64,000 nucleotides of DNA, from assembly GCA_017625725.1 (NCBI GenBank), contig JAGAKH010000009.1:1-64000 (forward strand), in the 5' to 3' direction. Positions within the stretch are counted from its first letter, which is position 1; every line of letters begins with the position of its first letter. The notes under the pieces are model-generated. The model was not told the origin of the DNA, did no database searches, and saw nothing but the letters and a program-made list of their open reading frames with translations. This document shows, piece after piece, positions 16,276 through 25,265 of this stretch. A program made the translations under genes and the position numbers. This DNA comes from Bacteroidales bacterium. GTDB lineage: Bacteria; Bacteroidota; Bacteroidia; Bacteroidales; UBA932.

Positions 16276-17742
16276 ATGAAAACGGGATTTAACAACGAAA
16301 AGTATCTTAAGATACAGTCCGAACAGATCAAGAAACGCATCTCACAGTTCGGAGACAAGCTATATCTGGAATTTGGCGGCAAGTTGTTCGATGACAACCA
16401 TGCAAGCCGTGTACTTCCGGGTTTCCAGCCAGACAGTAAGCTTCTCATGCTCAAGCAATTGAAGGATGAAGCAGAAATCATTATCGTAATCAGTTCAATA
16501 GACATCGAGAAAAACAAGGTCAGAGGCGACCTTGGCATTACCTATGACGAGGACGTGCTCAGACTCAGGGCCGAATTCGAAAATGTCGGTTTCTATGTCA
16601 GCAGCGTGGTGATGACCCACTATAACGGTCAGTCAAGTGCTGATGCCTATAGAAAGAGACTCGAGCGTCTGGGTATAAAGGTCTACTACCATTATACTAT
16701 AGAAGGCTATCCGAACAACGTCGCTCTGATCGATTCAGACGAAGGATTCGGAAAGAATGACTACGTTGAGACTTCACGTCCTCTCGTTGTGGTCACGGCA
16801 CCAGGTCCAGGCAGCGGAAAGATGGCTGTCTGTCTGAGCCAGCTTTACCATGAGAACAAGAGAGGTACTAAAGCCGGATATGCCAAATTCGAGACCTTCC
16901 CTGTATGGAACCTTCCATTGAAGCATCCGGTAAATGTTGCGTACGAGGCCGCTACTGCCGACCTCAATGATGTCAACATGATCGACCCCTTCCACCTGGA
17001 GAGCTACAACACAATCGCAACCAGCTACAACCGCGACATCGAGATCTTCCCTGTCCTGAATGCTCTTTTTGAAGGCATTTATGGAGAGAGCCCGTACAAA
17101 TCCCCTACCGACATGGGAGTGAACATGATCGGATTCTGTATGAGCGACGAAGATGTATGCTGCAATGCTGCAAGGGAGGAAATCATCAGGAGATATTACT
17201 ATGCCCTCTGCAATCTCGCAGAAAAAGGCAACAATGAGAATGAGGTCAACAAGATTGCCCTCATAATGAAACAGGCGAAGCTCACCACCGAATACCGCAG
17301 GACAACAGTTGCCGCACATGAGAGGAAGGAACTCTCTGGAGTAGCAACTGCTGCGATAGAACTGCAGGATGGAACAATCATAACTTCACGTACCAGTTCG
17401 CTTCTCGGCCCTAGTGCTGCACTGATCCTCAATGCATTGAAACATCTGGCAGGTATACCGCACAGCGTAAAGCTGATATCCGAACAGATGATTGAGCCTA
17501 TACAGAAGACCAAGGTGGAATATCTGCACGGACATAATCCGAGACTTCACACAGACGAGGTTCTTGTAGCATTGTCTCTGCTTAGCATCACAGACAGCAA
17601 CTGCAGACTGGCTTTAGACCAGCTTCCTAAGCTTGAAGGATGTCAGGTACATTCGACAGTAATGCTCAGCGAAGTGGACCACAAGGTATTCAAGAAACTG
17701 GGAGTCGGTCTTACATGTGACCCCGTAAAGAAGATTGAATAA
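16276..17742 (+). CDS. DUF1846 (UPF0371) family protein
   Basis: The 488-residue protein MKTGFNNEKYLKIQSEQI through the C-terminus matches the long, highly conserved DUF1846 family. Recognisable blocks are LYLEFGGKLFDDNHASRVLPGF, GDLGITYDEDV, the P-loop-like TAPGPGSGKMAVCLSQLYHE, KFETFPVWNLPLKHPVN, NAREE/RRYY and a C-terminal LHGHNPRLHTDEVLVAL. Structures in the family show an N-terminal nucleotide-binding-like domain and a transcarbamylase-like C-terminal part, but no reaction is established. It lies between rnpB and glpA, with its own promoter. Confidence 0.92.
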   Translation: MKTGFNNEKYLKIQSEQIKKRISQFGDKLYLEFGGKLFDDNHASRVLPGFQPDSKLLMLKQLKDEAEIIIVISSIDIEKNKVRGDLGITYDEDVLRLRAEFENVGFYVSSVVMTHYNGQSSADAYRKRLERLGIKVYYHYTIEGYPNNVALIDSDEGFGKNDYVETSRPLVVVTAPGPGSGKMAVCLSQLYHENKRGTKAGYAKFETFPVWNLPLKHPVNVAYEAATADLNDVNMIDPFHLESYNTIATSYNRDIEIFPVLNALFEGIYGESPYKSPTDMGVNMIGFCMSDEDVCCNAAREEIIRRYYYALCNLAEKGNNENEVNKIALIMKQAKLTTEYRRTTVAAHERKELSGVATAAIELQDGTIITSRTSSLLGPSAALILNALKHLAGIPHSVKLISEQMIEPIQKTKVEYLHGHNPRLHTDEVLVALSLLSITDSNCRLALDQLPKLEGCQVHSTVMLSEVDHKVFKKLGVGLTCDPVKKIE

Positions 17743-17770
17743 AAGAAATATATAAATACCATACTTTGCC

Positions 17771-19405
17771 ATGGGACATCTGAAGAAAGATAATGAATTT
17801 GATGTGATCATTGTCGGCGGAGGAATCACTGGAGCCGGTACTGCAAGAGACTGTGCCCTGAGAGGTCTTAAAGTCCTGCTTATAGAACGACACGACCTTG
17901 CGACAGGTGCAACCGGAAGAAACCACGGTCTGCTCCATAGTGGAGCAAGATATGCAGTTACCGACAGGGAATCTGCTGAAGAATGTATCAAGGAGAACAT
18001 GATTCTCCGAAAAATTGCAAGACATTGCGTCGAAGAGACTGAAGGACTTTTCATAACTCTTCCTGAGGACGATCTGGAGTATCAGGCAAAATTCGTAGAG
18101 TCATGTCTTGCAGCTGGAATCAGGGCAGATGTCATCGACCCAAAGGAAGCTCTGCTCATGGAACCTTCTGCAAACCCAGACCTGATAGGAGCGGTCAAGG
18201 TTCCCGACGGAGCCGTAGACCCTTTCCGTCTGACATCCGCTAATGTGATCGATGCCAAGCTTCACGGAGCGACAGTACTTGTATATCATGAAGTTGAGTC
18301 GCTGATAAAGGATGGTGACACAATAAAAGGAGTGAAGGTATTTGATCATACGACAAAGCAGACCAAAGAATATTATGCACCGATAACTGTAAACGCAGGA
18401 GGTATCTGGGGGCAGCATATAGCTCAGCTTGCCGGAGCAAGAATCAACATGTTCCCTGCAAAAGGAGCCCTCCTTATCTTCGGGCACCGAGTTAACAATG
18501 TCGTAATCAACCGATGCAGAAAGCCGGCAAATGCAGATATCCTTGTTCCGGGAGATACCATCTGCCTCATCGGAACCACCTCAAGCAGAGTTCCTTTTGA
18601 AGAAGTCGACAATATGTACGTCACTGCAGACGAAGTGGACCTCCTCCTGCAGGAAGGAGAAAAACTCGCTCCAAAGCTGGCGTCTACGCGAATTCTCAGG
18701 GCTTATGCAGGCGTACGTCCGCTTGTCGCTACGGATGACGACCCATCCGGAAGAAACATAAGCAGAGGTATCGTTCTTCTTGACCATGAGACAAGAGACG
18801 GCATAAAGGGCTTCATCAGCATCACCGGAGGTAAGCTCATGACCTACCGTCTGATGGCTGAATGGGCTACAGATCTTGTATGCAGGAAACTGAATGTAGA
18901 TAAGGCTTGTGAGACAATGGAGATTCCGCTTCCTGGATCGGAGAAAGAAAACATAGACGAGATATCCAAGAAGACCTGGAGCAAGCCAGGAACTCCGCAT
19001 AAGGCTGTTGTCGGCAGACACGGAAACAGGGCTGGACAGATTTCAATGAGCAGCGAATACGATGCAAGTCTTGTATGTGAATGTGAAAGTGCTTCTGTCG
19101 GTGAAGTAAGATACGCAATAGAAGAGCTTGACGTCCATAATCTTGTTGACCTCAGGCGAAGAACAAGGGTCGGCATGGGAACATGTCAGGGAGAGCTTTG
19201 TGCATGCAGGGCTGCCGGCATGCTTGCCGAAGCACACAAATGTACAGAAACTGCAAAACAGGACCTTCAGAGCTTCATCAACGAAAGATGGAAGGGAATG
19301 TATCCTGTTTGCTGGGGTGACACGCTCAGAGAAAGCGAGTACTCACAGTGGATTTACTCCGGAGTCTGCGGTCTCACAGGAGAAGGAAGCACCGAAAAGA
19401 TATAA
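17771..19405 (+). CDS. glpA: Anaerobic glycerol-3-phosphate dehydrogenase subunit A
   Basis: The 544-residue flavoprotein has the FAD dinucleotide motif VGGGITGAG at residues 15-23, the GATGRNHGLLHSGARY segment of glycerol-3-phosphate dehydrogenases, and a C-terminal BFD-like cluster-binding domain with cysteines in CECESAS and GTCQGELCACRA. It oxidises sn-glycerol 3-phosphate to dihydroxyacetone phosphate at the membrane under anaerobic conditions. It is followed by glpB (11-base gap) and glpC (13-base gap), giving the complete GlpABC enzyme. No glycerol transporter or kinase lies next to it, so lipid-derived glycerol 3-phosphate is a possible source. Confidence 0.95.
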   Translation: MGHLKKDNEFDVIIVGGGITGAGTARDCALRGLKVLLIERHDLATGATGRNHGLLHSGARYAVTDRESAEECIKENMILRKIARHCVEETEGLFITLPEDDLEYQAKFVESCLAAGIRADVIDPKEALLMEPSANPDLIGAVKVPDGAVDPFRLTSANVIDAKLHGATVLVYHEVESLIKDGDTIKGVKVFDHTTKQTKEYYAPITVNAGGIWGQHIAQLAGARINMFPAKGALLIFGHRVNNVVINRCRKPANADILVPGDTICLIGTTSSRVPFEEVDNMYVTADEVDLLLQEGEKLAPKLASTRILRAYAGVRPLVATDDDPSGRNISRGIVLLDHETRDGIKGFISITGGKLMTYRLMAEWATDLVCRKLNVDKACETMEIPLPGSEKENIDEISKKTWSKPGTPHKAVVGRHGNRAGQISMSSEYDASLVCECESASVGEVRYAIEELDVHNLVDLRRRTRVGMGTCQGELCACRAAGMLAEAHKCTETAKQDLQSFINERWKGMYPVCWGDTLRESEYSQWIYSGVCGLTGEGSTEKI

Positions 19406-19416
19406 AATAGGCAGAC

Positions 19417-20667
19417 ATGAAATTCGACACTATAATAATAGGTGGGGGCCTGGCCGGACTTATCTGCGGAATCAGGCTTCAGAAGGCAGGAAAGAAATGT
19501 GCAATAGTCTCTGCCGGTCAGAGTGCAATGCATTTTTCCTCAGGATCATTTGAACTTCTGGGACGTCTTCCGGACGGAACAGAAACAGAAAGGCCTTTGG
19601 AAGTATTGAAACAGCTTCCTAAGGAACATCCATATTCTGTTATAGGTGAAGAGACGGTAGCTGAATATGCAGCTATGGTCCCTATGTTCCTTGAAGAATG
19701 TGGCATCAAGGTAAGCGGAAGTGCGGATAAGAACAGCTGGAGAATCAGTCCTACAGGAGAACGCAAGCCAGCATGGCTTACTCTTGAAGAATTCGTTTCC
19801 CTCCCGGATAAAGACAGCAAAATAGGCAACAAGGCACTGATAGTCAACATCCTCGGCTACCTTGACTTCAACACGAAATTCCTTGCGGACTCATTTGAAA
19901 AGCAGGGAACAGAATGCAGGATCGTCTCCTTGAAGCTTGACGAGATGGAACGTCTGCGCAAGAATCCTAGCGAAATGAGATCAACGAATATTGCTAGAGT
20001 AATGGACCGCGAGGAGGTGTGGTCAAAGGCTATAGACCAGATAAACTCTATGATAAAAGACGAAGATGCCATTGTTCTGCCTGCCGTATTCGGACTCAAG
20101 GATTCTGCAATAATAGAAAAGATCCGGACCAGACTGGGAGTCAAGACATATTTCATAGCTACCATGCCACCTTCAGTGCCGGGAATAAGGGCCCAGATGA
20201 GACTGAAGGCAGAATTTGAAAAATGTGGAGGCTATTTCTTCCTTGGCGACACAGTAAAGGGAGCTGATTATAATGAAGACGGCAGCATCAGAAGCATCGA
20301 GACAGCCAACTTCGGCAATATCCGCATGTACGCAGACGATTTTGTCCTGGCCAGCGGAAGCTTTTTCAGTAAAGGTCTGACTGCCACACCATTCGGTATC
20401 ATAGAGCCGGTTTTCGGAATAGATGTAAAGGCAGAAGACAGCAGAGACAACTGGTTCGACAGGTACTTCTGGAATAAACAGAACTATATATCATTTGGTG
20501 CAGTCGCTAAAAACGGCCTTCACGCATCTAAAGACGGTAAGACCGTCTGGAACCTGTTTCTGGCCGGATCTATCATAGGTGGCTATAATGCCCTGTATGA
20601 AGGTTGTGGCGGAGGAACTGCCATAATAACCGCACTATATGCAGCAGACGAGATTCTGAAGAAATAA
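19417..20667 (+). CDS. glpB: Anaerobic glycerol-3-phosphate dehydrogenase subunit B
   Basis: The 416-residue protein starts with a flavin-binding motif (FDTIIIGGGLAGLICG) and has the GlpB-type SGSFELLG segment, a PPSVPGIR motif and a C-terminal AGSIIGGYNALYEGCGGGTA loop. GlpB is the second flavin subunit of the anaerobic enzyme, passing electrons from GlpA to GlpC. It lies between glpA and glpC in an operon; its stop codon overlaps the Shine-Dalgarno-like sequence of glpC. Confidence 0.94.
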   Translation: MKFDTIIIGGGLAGLICGIRLQKAGKKCAIVSAGQSAMHFSSGSFELLGRLPDGTETERPLEVLKQLPKEHPYSVIGEETVAEYAAMVPMFLEECGIKVSGSADKNSWRISPTGERKPAWLTLEEFVSLPDKDSKIGNKALIVNILGYLDFNTKFLADSFEKQGTECRIVSLKLDEMERLRKNPSEMRSTNIARVMDREEVWSKAIDQINSMIKDEDAIVLPAVFGLKDSAIIEKIRTRLGVKTYFIATMPPSVPGIRAQMRLKAEFEKCGGYFFLGDTVKGADYNEDGSIRSIETANFGNIRMYADDFVLASGSFFSKGLTATPFGIIEPVFGIDVKAEDSRDNWFDRYFWNKQNYISFGAVAKNGLHASKDGKTVWNLFLAGSIIGGYNALYEGCGGGTAIITALYAADEILKK

Positions 20668-20672
20668 GGAGG
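20666..20672 (+). promoter_or_regulatory. Perfect Shine-Dalgarno sequence before glpC
   Basis: AAGGAGG eight bases before the glpC ATG and overlapping the glpB stop codon. Bacteroidetes genes seldom carry such a strong anti-rRNA match, so this one stands out. Confidence 0.7.
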
Positions 20673-20680
20673 ACAAGGAT

Positions 20681-21928
20681 ATGAATATGCAGGAACGCAA
20701 TATAAGCGATAACAATTTCGAACAATGCATCAAATGCACCGTATGTACGGTCTACTGCCCTGTTGTACCCGTAAACCCTCTTTATCCGGGTCCTAAGCAA
20801 GCCGGCCCTGACGGTGAGAGGCTCCGTTTGAAAAAAGGACTGTATTTCGATGATACACTCAAATACTGCCTGAACTGCAAGAGATGTGAGGTAGCATGTC
20901 CGTCAGGAGTAAGGATCGGAGATATAATTCAGTCAGCAAGAATACGATTCAACACCGAATCACCTAAACTCAGGGACATGGTTCTCGCGAATACTGACTT
21001 CATGGGAAGCATAGCTACAAAGGTTGCTCCTGTTGTCAATATGACATTAGGCATGAAGCCCGTCAAAGCAATCATGGACTGCACGATGAAGGTAGACAGT
21101 CACAGGACGTTCCCTAAATACTCGCAAGGTACATTCGAAAGATGGTATAAAAAGAATGTCAAGAACTTCCAGGACAGTTTTCCACGCCACGTAAGTTTCT
21201 TCCATGGATGCTTTGTGAACTATAACTATCCACAGCTTGGCAAGGACCTTATCAGCGTAATGAACGCCCTTGGATACGGTGTACATCTTCTGGAGAAGGA
21301 AAAATGCTGCGGCGTAGCACTTATATCTAACGGTATGATAGACAAGGCGAAAAGAAACGCCGGCGTCAATACCGAAAGCATACGTAAAAGTGTGTACGAG
21401 AGACAGATGCCTGTAATCGGCACTTCATCAACATGTACATTTACCTTGAGAGATGAATATCCTCATCTTCTCGGAGTGGCAAACCATGATGTAAGAGATT
21501 ATATCGAACTTGCTACAAGGTTTATTTACAGACTGATTGATGAAGGAAAAGTCAAACTTGTATTCAAGAAGGGATATAAGGCAAGGATTGCATATCACAC
21601 ACCTTGCCATATGGAGAAATTAGGATGGGGCATATTCTCTACCGAACTGCTCCGCAAGATTCCTGGCGTAGAACTTACGACACTCGACAGCAACTGCTGT
21701 GGAATTGCCGGAACATATGGATTCAAGAAGGAGAATTATAAGGTGTCACAGGCAATAGGAAAGCCTCTCTTCGATCAGATTGGAAAGCTGAAGCCTGATT
21801 TTGTTGCCTGCGACTGCGAAACCTGCAAATGGCAGATAGAGATGTCGACCGGTTATCAGGTAAAGAATCCGATCTCGATCCTGGCTGAAGCCCTTGATCT
21901 GATTTCTACTTCAGAAGCAAACAAATAG
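20681..21928 (+). CDS. glpC: Anaerobic glycerol-3-phosphate dehydrogenase iron-sulfur subunit C
   Basis: The 415-residue protein begins with a first 4Fe-4S motif (Cys16, 19, 22 and 26), a second one in YCLNCKRCEVACP, and then two CCG-type cysteine domains (HGCFVNY..KCCGVAL and HTPCHME..NCCGIAG) as in heterodisulfide reductase subunit HdrD and GlpC. It anchors the complex to the membrane and delivers electrons to menaquinone. Start choice: ATG at 20681, placed eight bases after a perfect AAGGAGG; another in-frame ATG at 20687 is possible. It converges with the next gene, three bases apart, with no obvious hairpin. Confidence 0.94.
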   Translation: MNMQERNISDNNFEQCIKCTVCTVYCPVVPVNPLYPGPKQAGPDGERLRLKKGLYFDDTLKYCLNCKRCEVACPSGVRIGDIIQSARIRFNTESPKLRDMVLANTDFMGSIATKVAPVVNMTLGMKPVKAIMDCTMKVDSHRTFPKYSQGTFERWYKKNVKNFQDSFPRHVSFFHGCFVNYNYPQLGKDLISVMNALGYGVHLLEKEKCCGVALISNGMIDKAKRNAGVNTESIRKSVYERQMPVIGTSSTCTFTLRDEYPHLLGVANHDVRDYIELATRFIYRLIDEGKVKLVFKKGYKARIAYHTPCHMEKLGWGIFSTELLRKIPGVELTTLDSNCCGIAGTYGFKKENYKVSQAIGKPLFDQIGKLKPDFVACDCETCKWQIEMSTGYQVKNPISILAEALDLISTSEANK

Positions 21929-21931
21929 CCT

Positions 21932-22873
21932 CTATTTCAGTCTGGCTTCGATTCTTTTACGCAGTCCGTCAGAAAGATACACCTTATTATGACTGTCTGC
22001 CAGATCAAGCCATTTCTTTGCAAGAGGAATATCACCAAGCATGTAGCATGATACAGCAATATTGTATTCTGCACATGCTTTTTTCATGATATCCCTTGAA
22101 GATAAAAGGGACATCCATATATCGGCGGCAGCTTTCCATTCGTATCGGTCTGCAAGGATCAATGCCTTATACCAAGGGTCAGATTCGAAATAAAGGAGAG
22201 AATACTGCTCATGCTTCCACTCAGACGCAAAGGACTCTGAGACTACTTTTCCTGCTTTCCATGCCTCATCACAGATAGCACCGGTAAACTTGGAAACTAT
22301 CTCTTCCCTTGAATCCTTGCCATCAGAATACACTCTTGGAGAAACTGTGCTGGATCCTGTAAAGACAAACACCTTATCCTCCTTATTCATTGAATCATAT
22401 GCATATAGCTTGACAGAGAAAGGCAACCTACCCTCATTTACATATGAAGAATCTACAGAATGTGCCGAAGGAACGCGAGTCGTTGCACCTGTGGACAAGC
22501 CTCCTAATTCTGCAGGATCGAACAGAAATACAACGTCCGATCCTACATCAAGAAGGATGTTTATCAAAGAATCCTTGGCCGAATATCTCGCACTACTGTT
22601 ATATGGAAGACTATAGATCCCGACACTTCCTTCCGGTTGTCCATATTCCTGCTCAAGAGAATATGCAAATCCGTCTGCCAGCATGGATGTGAACTCTGTC
22701 GGCAATGTCTCTTCATCTTCTGTATAGACCACAGCCATAGTCTTGGCAAAAAGGTCCAGACCGGATTTAGACGGATGTCTCATCTCCACATGAACGGCAA
22801 ACTGGCTGGGTCCGCAGGAAAGTACTGCAGACATAAAGACGCAGACCAAAAGGGATGCAGACAATCTTTTCAT
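21932..22873 (-). CDS. Putative lipoprotein, DUF6340-like
   Basis: The 313-residue product has a lipoprotein signal (lipobox AVLSC near residue 20) and then no membrane segments. The N-terminal part resembles the DUF6340 lipoproteins of Bacteroidales, with a PSKSGLDLFAKTMAVVY start; the C-terminal 90 residues look like one or two TPR-type helical pairs (WYKALILADRYEWKAAADIWMSLL, then AEYNIAVSCYMLGDIPLAKKWLDLA). The ATG at 22873 is chosen over an upstream TTG at 22879. It follows rimO closely on the same strand. The role is unknown; the family assignment is tentative. Confidence 0.75.
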   Translation of the reverse strand: MKRLSASLLVCVFMSAVLSCGPSQFAVHVEMRHPSKSGLDLFAKTMAVVYTEDEETLPTEFTSMLADGFAYSLEQEYGQPEGSVGIYSLPYNSSARYSAKDSLINILLDVGSDVVFLFDPAELGGLSTGATTRVPSAHSVDSSYVNEGRLPFSVKLYAYDSMNKEDKVFVFTGSSTVSPRVYSDGKDSREEIVSKFTGAICDEAWKAGKVVSESFASEWKHEQYSLLYFESDPWYKALILADRYEWKAAADIWMSLLSSRDIMKKACAEYNIAVSCYMLGDIPLAKKWLDLADSHNKVYLSDGLRKRIEARLK

Positions 22874-22879
22874 AATCAA

Positions 22880-24208
22880 TTAAAAATCAATCAAATCAGC
22901 AATAAGGTCATATTCATCGGCTCCGGTAATCCTGACTCTCACAAATTCTCCTATCAGAGAATAAGGATGCACATCGCCCAGAACAGCGGAATCATATCTG
23001 ACAAGAATCTCGCCATCTACATCTGGACTCTCAAATTCACTTCTGCAGACATATACTCCATCATTAAAGTCATCTACGATGACGTCTATCTCAGTGCCTA
23101 TACGAGACATGTTGAAATCCAGAGACATATCACTTTGCAGAGACATCAGGGCATCAAGACGTTCCTGCTTAGTCTTGGCAGAAATACTGTCCTTGAAATT
23201 CTCAGCTCCGTATGTTCCTTCCTCTTCTGAATACATAAAAGCACCGAGTCTTTCAAATCTAGCCTCTTCAACAAAATCCAGAAGTTCCTGAAAATCTCTC
23301 TTTCCCTCACCTGGATGACCGACTATCATAGTCGTACGAAGTACAACTCCAGGGACTTTCTCACGCATCATGGCAATGAGTTTCCTTGTCCATGCCCCAT
23401 CAACATTCCTATGCATGTTCGCAAGTACCTTATCCGAAATATGCTGCAAAGGGATATCCATGTACCTGCACACCTTAGGATTATGTGCCATCTGTTCAAG
23501 GACATCTTCCGGGAAGGCAGCCGGATAGGAATAATGGATTCGGATCCATTGGATTCCTTCCACTTCAGACAAACGCTGTATAAGTTCGGCAAGTGCCCTC
23601 CTGCGATACAGGTCAAGTCCGTAATATGTCGTATCTTGTGCAATAAGGATAAGCTCCTTTACGCCCTTGTCTGCCAGATGTCTGGCTTCGCTTACAAGAT
23701 CCTCGACAGGGACAGACTTATGAGCACCTCGTATAAAAGGAATCGCACAATAAGAACATCTGCGGTCGCATCCTTCCGAAATCTTAAGATACGCATAATG
23801 GGACGGAGTCGTAAGATACCTGAAGTTCCTCTTTGATGCGTCCGGCTCAACGCCCAGTTCCTTTATGACCGGATCGAAATCACGGGCACCGAACCATGCA
23901 TCAACCTCCGGAATCAGATCAGGAAGTTCGTGGGCATATCTCTGGGACAGACATCCGAATACGATCAGTTTCGCTGCCTCTCCCCTTCTTTTCTTCTCTA
24001 CAGCCTCCAGAACTGCCTGCACGGATTCTTCCTTGGCATCACCGATGAAGCCGCATGTATTTATCAGAAGTACATCAACGGGCATATCCTCCCCCTCAGG
24101 AACAATCTCGTAGAGTTCTTCCACCTGGGAAAGGATATGTTCTGTATCAACCTTGTTCTTAGAACAGCCCAAGGTCACCGTCTGTAATTTCATTTTATCT
24201 GTACGCAT
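22880..24208 (-). CDS. rimO: Ribosomal protein S12 methylthiotransferase
   Basis: The 442-residue protein has the three parts of methylthiotransferases: an N-terminal UPF0004 domain (TLGCSKNKVDTE, with cysteines in NTCGF and FGCLSQRY), a radical SAM core with KISEGCDRRCSYCAIP (CX3CX2C), and a C-terminal TRAM domain. The NTCGFIGDAKEES segment and lack of the MiaB-type spacing favour RimO, which adds a methylthio group to Asp of ribosomal protein S12. The first ATG at 24208 is used; the ATG at 24193 giving MKLQTVTLGCSKNK is an equally good start. It is part of a minus-strand operon below nusB. Confidence 0.93.
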   Translation of the reverse strand: MRTDKMKLQTVTLGCSKNKVDTEHILSQVEELYEIVPEGEDMPVDVLLINTCGFIGDAKEESVQAVLEAVEKKRRGEAAKLIVFGCLSQRYAHELPDLIPEVDAWFGARDFDPVIKELGVEPDASKRNFRYLTTPSHYAYLKISEGCDRRCSYCAIPFIRGAHKSVPVEDLVSEARHLADKGVKELILIAQDTTYYGLDLYRRRALAELIQRLSEVEGIQWIRIHYSYPAAFPEDVLEQMAHNPKVCRYMDIPLQHISDKVLANMHRNVDGAWTRKLIAMMREKVPGVVLRTTMIVGHPGEGKRDFQELLDFVEEARFERLGAFMYSEEEGTYGAENFKDSISAKTKQERLDALMSLQSDMSLDFNMSRIGTEIDVIVDDFNDGVYVCRSEFESPDVDGEILVRYDSAVLGDVHPYSLIGEFVRVRITGADEYDLIADLIDF

Positions 24209-24219
24209 AAGCTCGAGGC

Positions 24220-24654
24220 CTATTCCTGCTCAGCTTCTGCTTCCTCTGCAGCCTCCTCCGGCACTACAAAATCCAAAGAAGCATGATTCTTGAGGGCATT
24301 ATACCACTCGACAACCTTCTTCATATGAGATACGTAGAAGCGGTCACGGTCATAATCTGGCAATGCCTTCTCGAAGAATTCCTTGAGAACAGCCGGATCT
24401 GACTTTGCACCCGGAGCAGAATCTTCACCAAGTACCTCTTTCATATTAAGGAAAACCTGCTGAAGCTTTACCTCTTCATCATCTGTGTAAATAGAGATAT
24501 CTGCGAGTGAGGTAATCTTGCTTGTCATGCCGAAAATGCTTCTCTTCTTATCTGAAAGTGCCTCAACCACTACACCGTTTCTTGCATTTGAAATATAAAG
24601 AAACAATCCGCTCTGGCCTGAAATCGCCAGAATCTTTGAAAGATCAGTCTTCAT
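24220..24654 (-). CDS. DUF5606 family protein
   Basis: The 144-residue acidic protein starts MKTDLSKILAISGQSGLF and has KKRSIFGMTSKITSLADISIYTDDEEVKL, the conserved front half of the Bacteroidetes-restricted DUF5606 family, then DYDRDRFYVSHMKKVVEWYN and an Ala/Glu-rich tail. No signal peptide. The function is unknown. Its place between coaE and rimO, six and eleven bases away, is a typical arrangement in this order. Confidence 0.88.
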   Translation of the reverse strand: MKTDLSKILAISGQSGLFLYISNARNGVVVEALSDKKRSIFGMTSKITSLADISIYTDDEEVKLQQVFLNMKEVLGEDSAPGAKSDPAVLKEFFEKALPDYDRDRFYVSHMKKVVEWYNALKNHASLDFVVPEEAAEEAEAEQE

Positions 24655-24660
24655 TTGATT

Positions 24661-25263
24661 TTAATTATTAATCAGTTTATTATATATAATTCTCACTTTG
24701 TTCTCAAGCTCTTCAAGCGTGCCATCATTGACAATGATGTAGTCAACCCTATCCTGACAATCGGCAAATGAATTCATCTGTTGCTGATTACTCATTCTCT
24801 CTTCAATCCTCTCCTTAGGAAGACGGTCTCTATCTGCAGCCCTGCACTTTCTTAACTCAACAGGTGCATCAACTAATATCACCCTGTCACCGAATCCATC
24901 AAAATCTTCCTTTTCTAGAATTGTGGCAGATTCAAACAAGACAATATGTTCATCAGCATAATCCTTGACCCATGTGTTGAAATCTTCCTTCAAATAAGGA
25001 AAGACTATTTTCTCTACAATCTGCAAGGCAGCTCTATCGTTGAATATGACCTTAGCCAATGACGCAGGGCAAAAGCTACCATCCTGGTTTCTCAACGTAA
25101 GGCGAAGGCTTCGTTCGATTGTATCCAGCAAGCCTGGGACTCCTCCATACAGGGCTTTAACCTTCTGGTCAGCATTATAGACAGCATTTACCCCAAGCCT
25201 TCTGAATATTCTGCAAACCTCAGACTTACCGCTTCCGATTCCACCTGTAATGACAACAACCAT
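24661..25263 (-). CDS. coaE: Dephospho-CoA kinase
   Basis: From the ATG at 25263 the 200-residue protein reads MVVVITGGIGSGKSEVC, a P-loop, followed by FRRLGVNAVYNAD, the lid region RDRLPKERIEERM and the DYIIVNDG end typical of CoaE. It phosphorylates dephospho-CoA to CoA, the last step of CoA synthesis. The frame can be extended upstream to 25305 but that part overlaps the YbbR-like gene, whose stop codon is two bases upstream of the chosen start. Confidence 0.94.
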   Translation of the reverse strand: MVVVITGGIGSGKSEVCRIFRRLGVNAVYNADQKVKALYGGVPGLLDTIERSLRLTLRNQDGSFCPASLAKVIFNDRAALQIVEKIVFPYLKEDFNTWVKDYADEHIVLFESATILEKEDFDGFGDRVILVDAPVELRKCRAADRDRLPKERIEERMSNQQQMNSFADCQDRVDYIIVNDGTLEELENKVRIIYNKLINN

Positions 25264-25265
25264 GT

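Noticed and set aside
16774..17319. 181-codon minus-strand frame opposite the DUF1846 gene
   Set aside because: Antisense shadow; the forward frame matches a conserved family over its full length.
22637..23836. Long plus-strand frames opposite rimO and the lipoprotein gene
   Set aside because: Antisense shadows of strong minus-strand genes, with low-complexity products.
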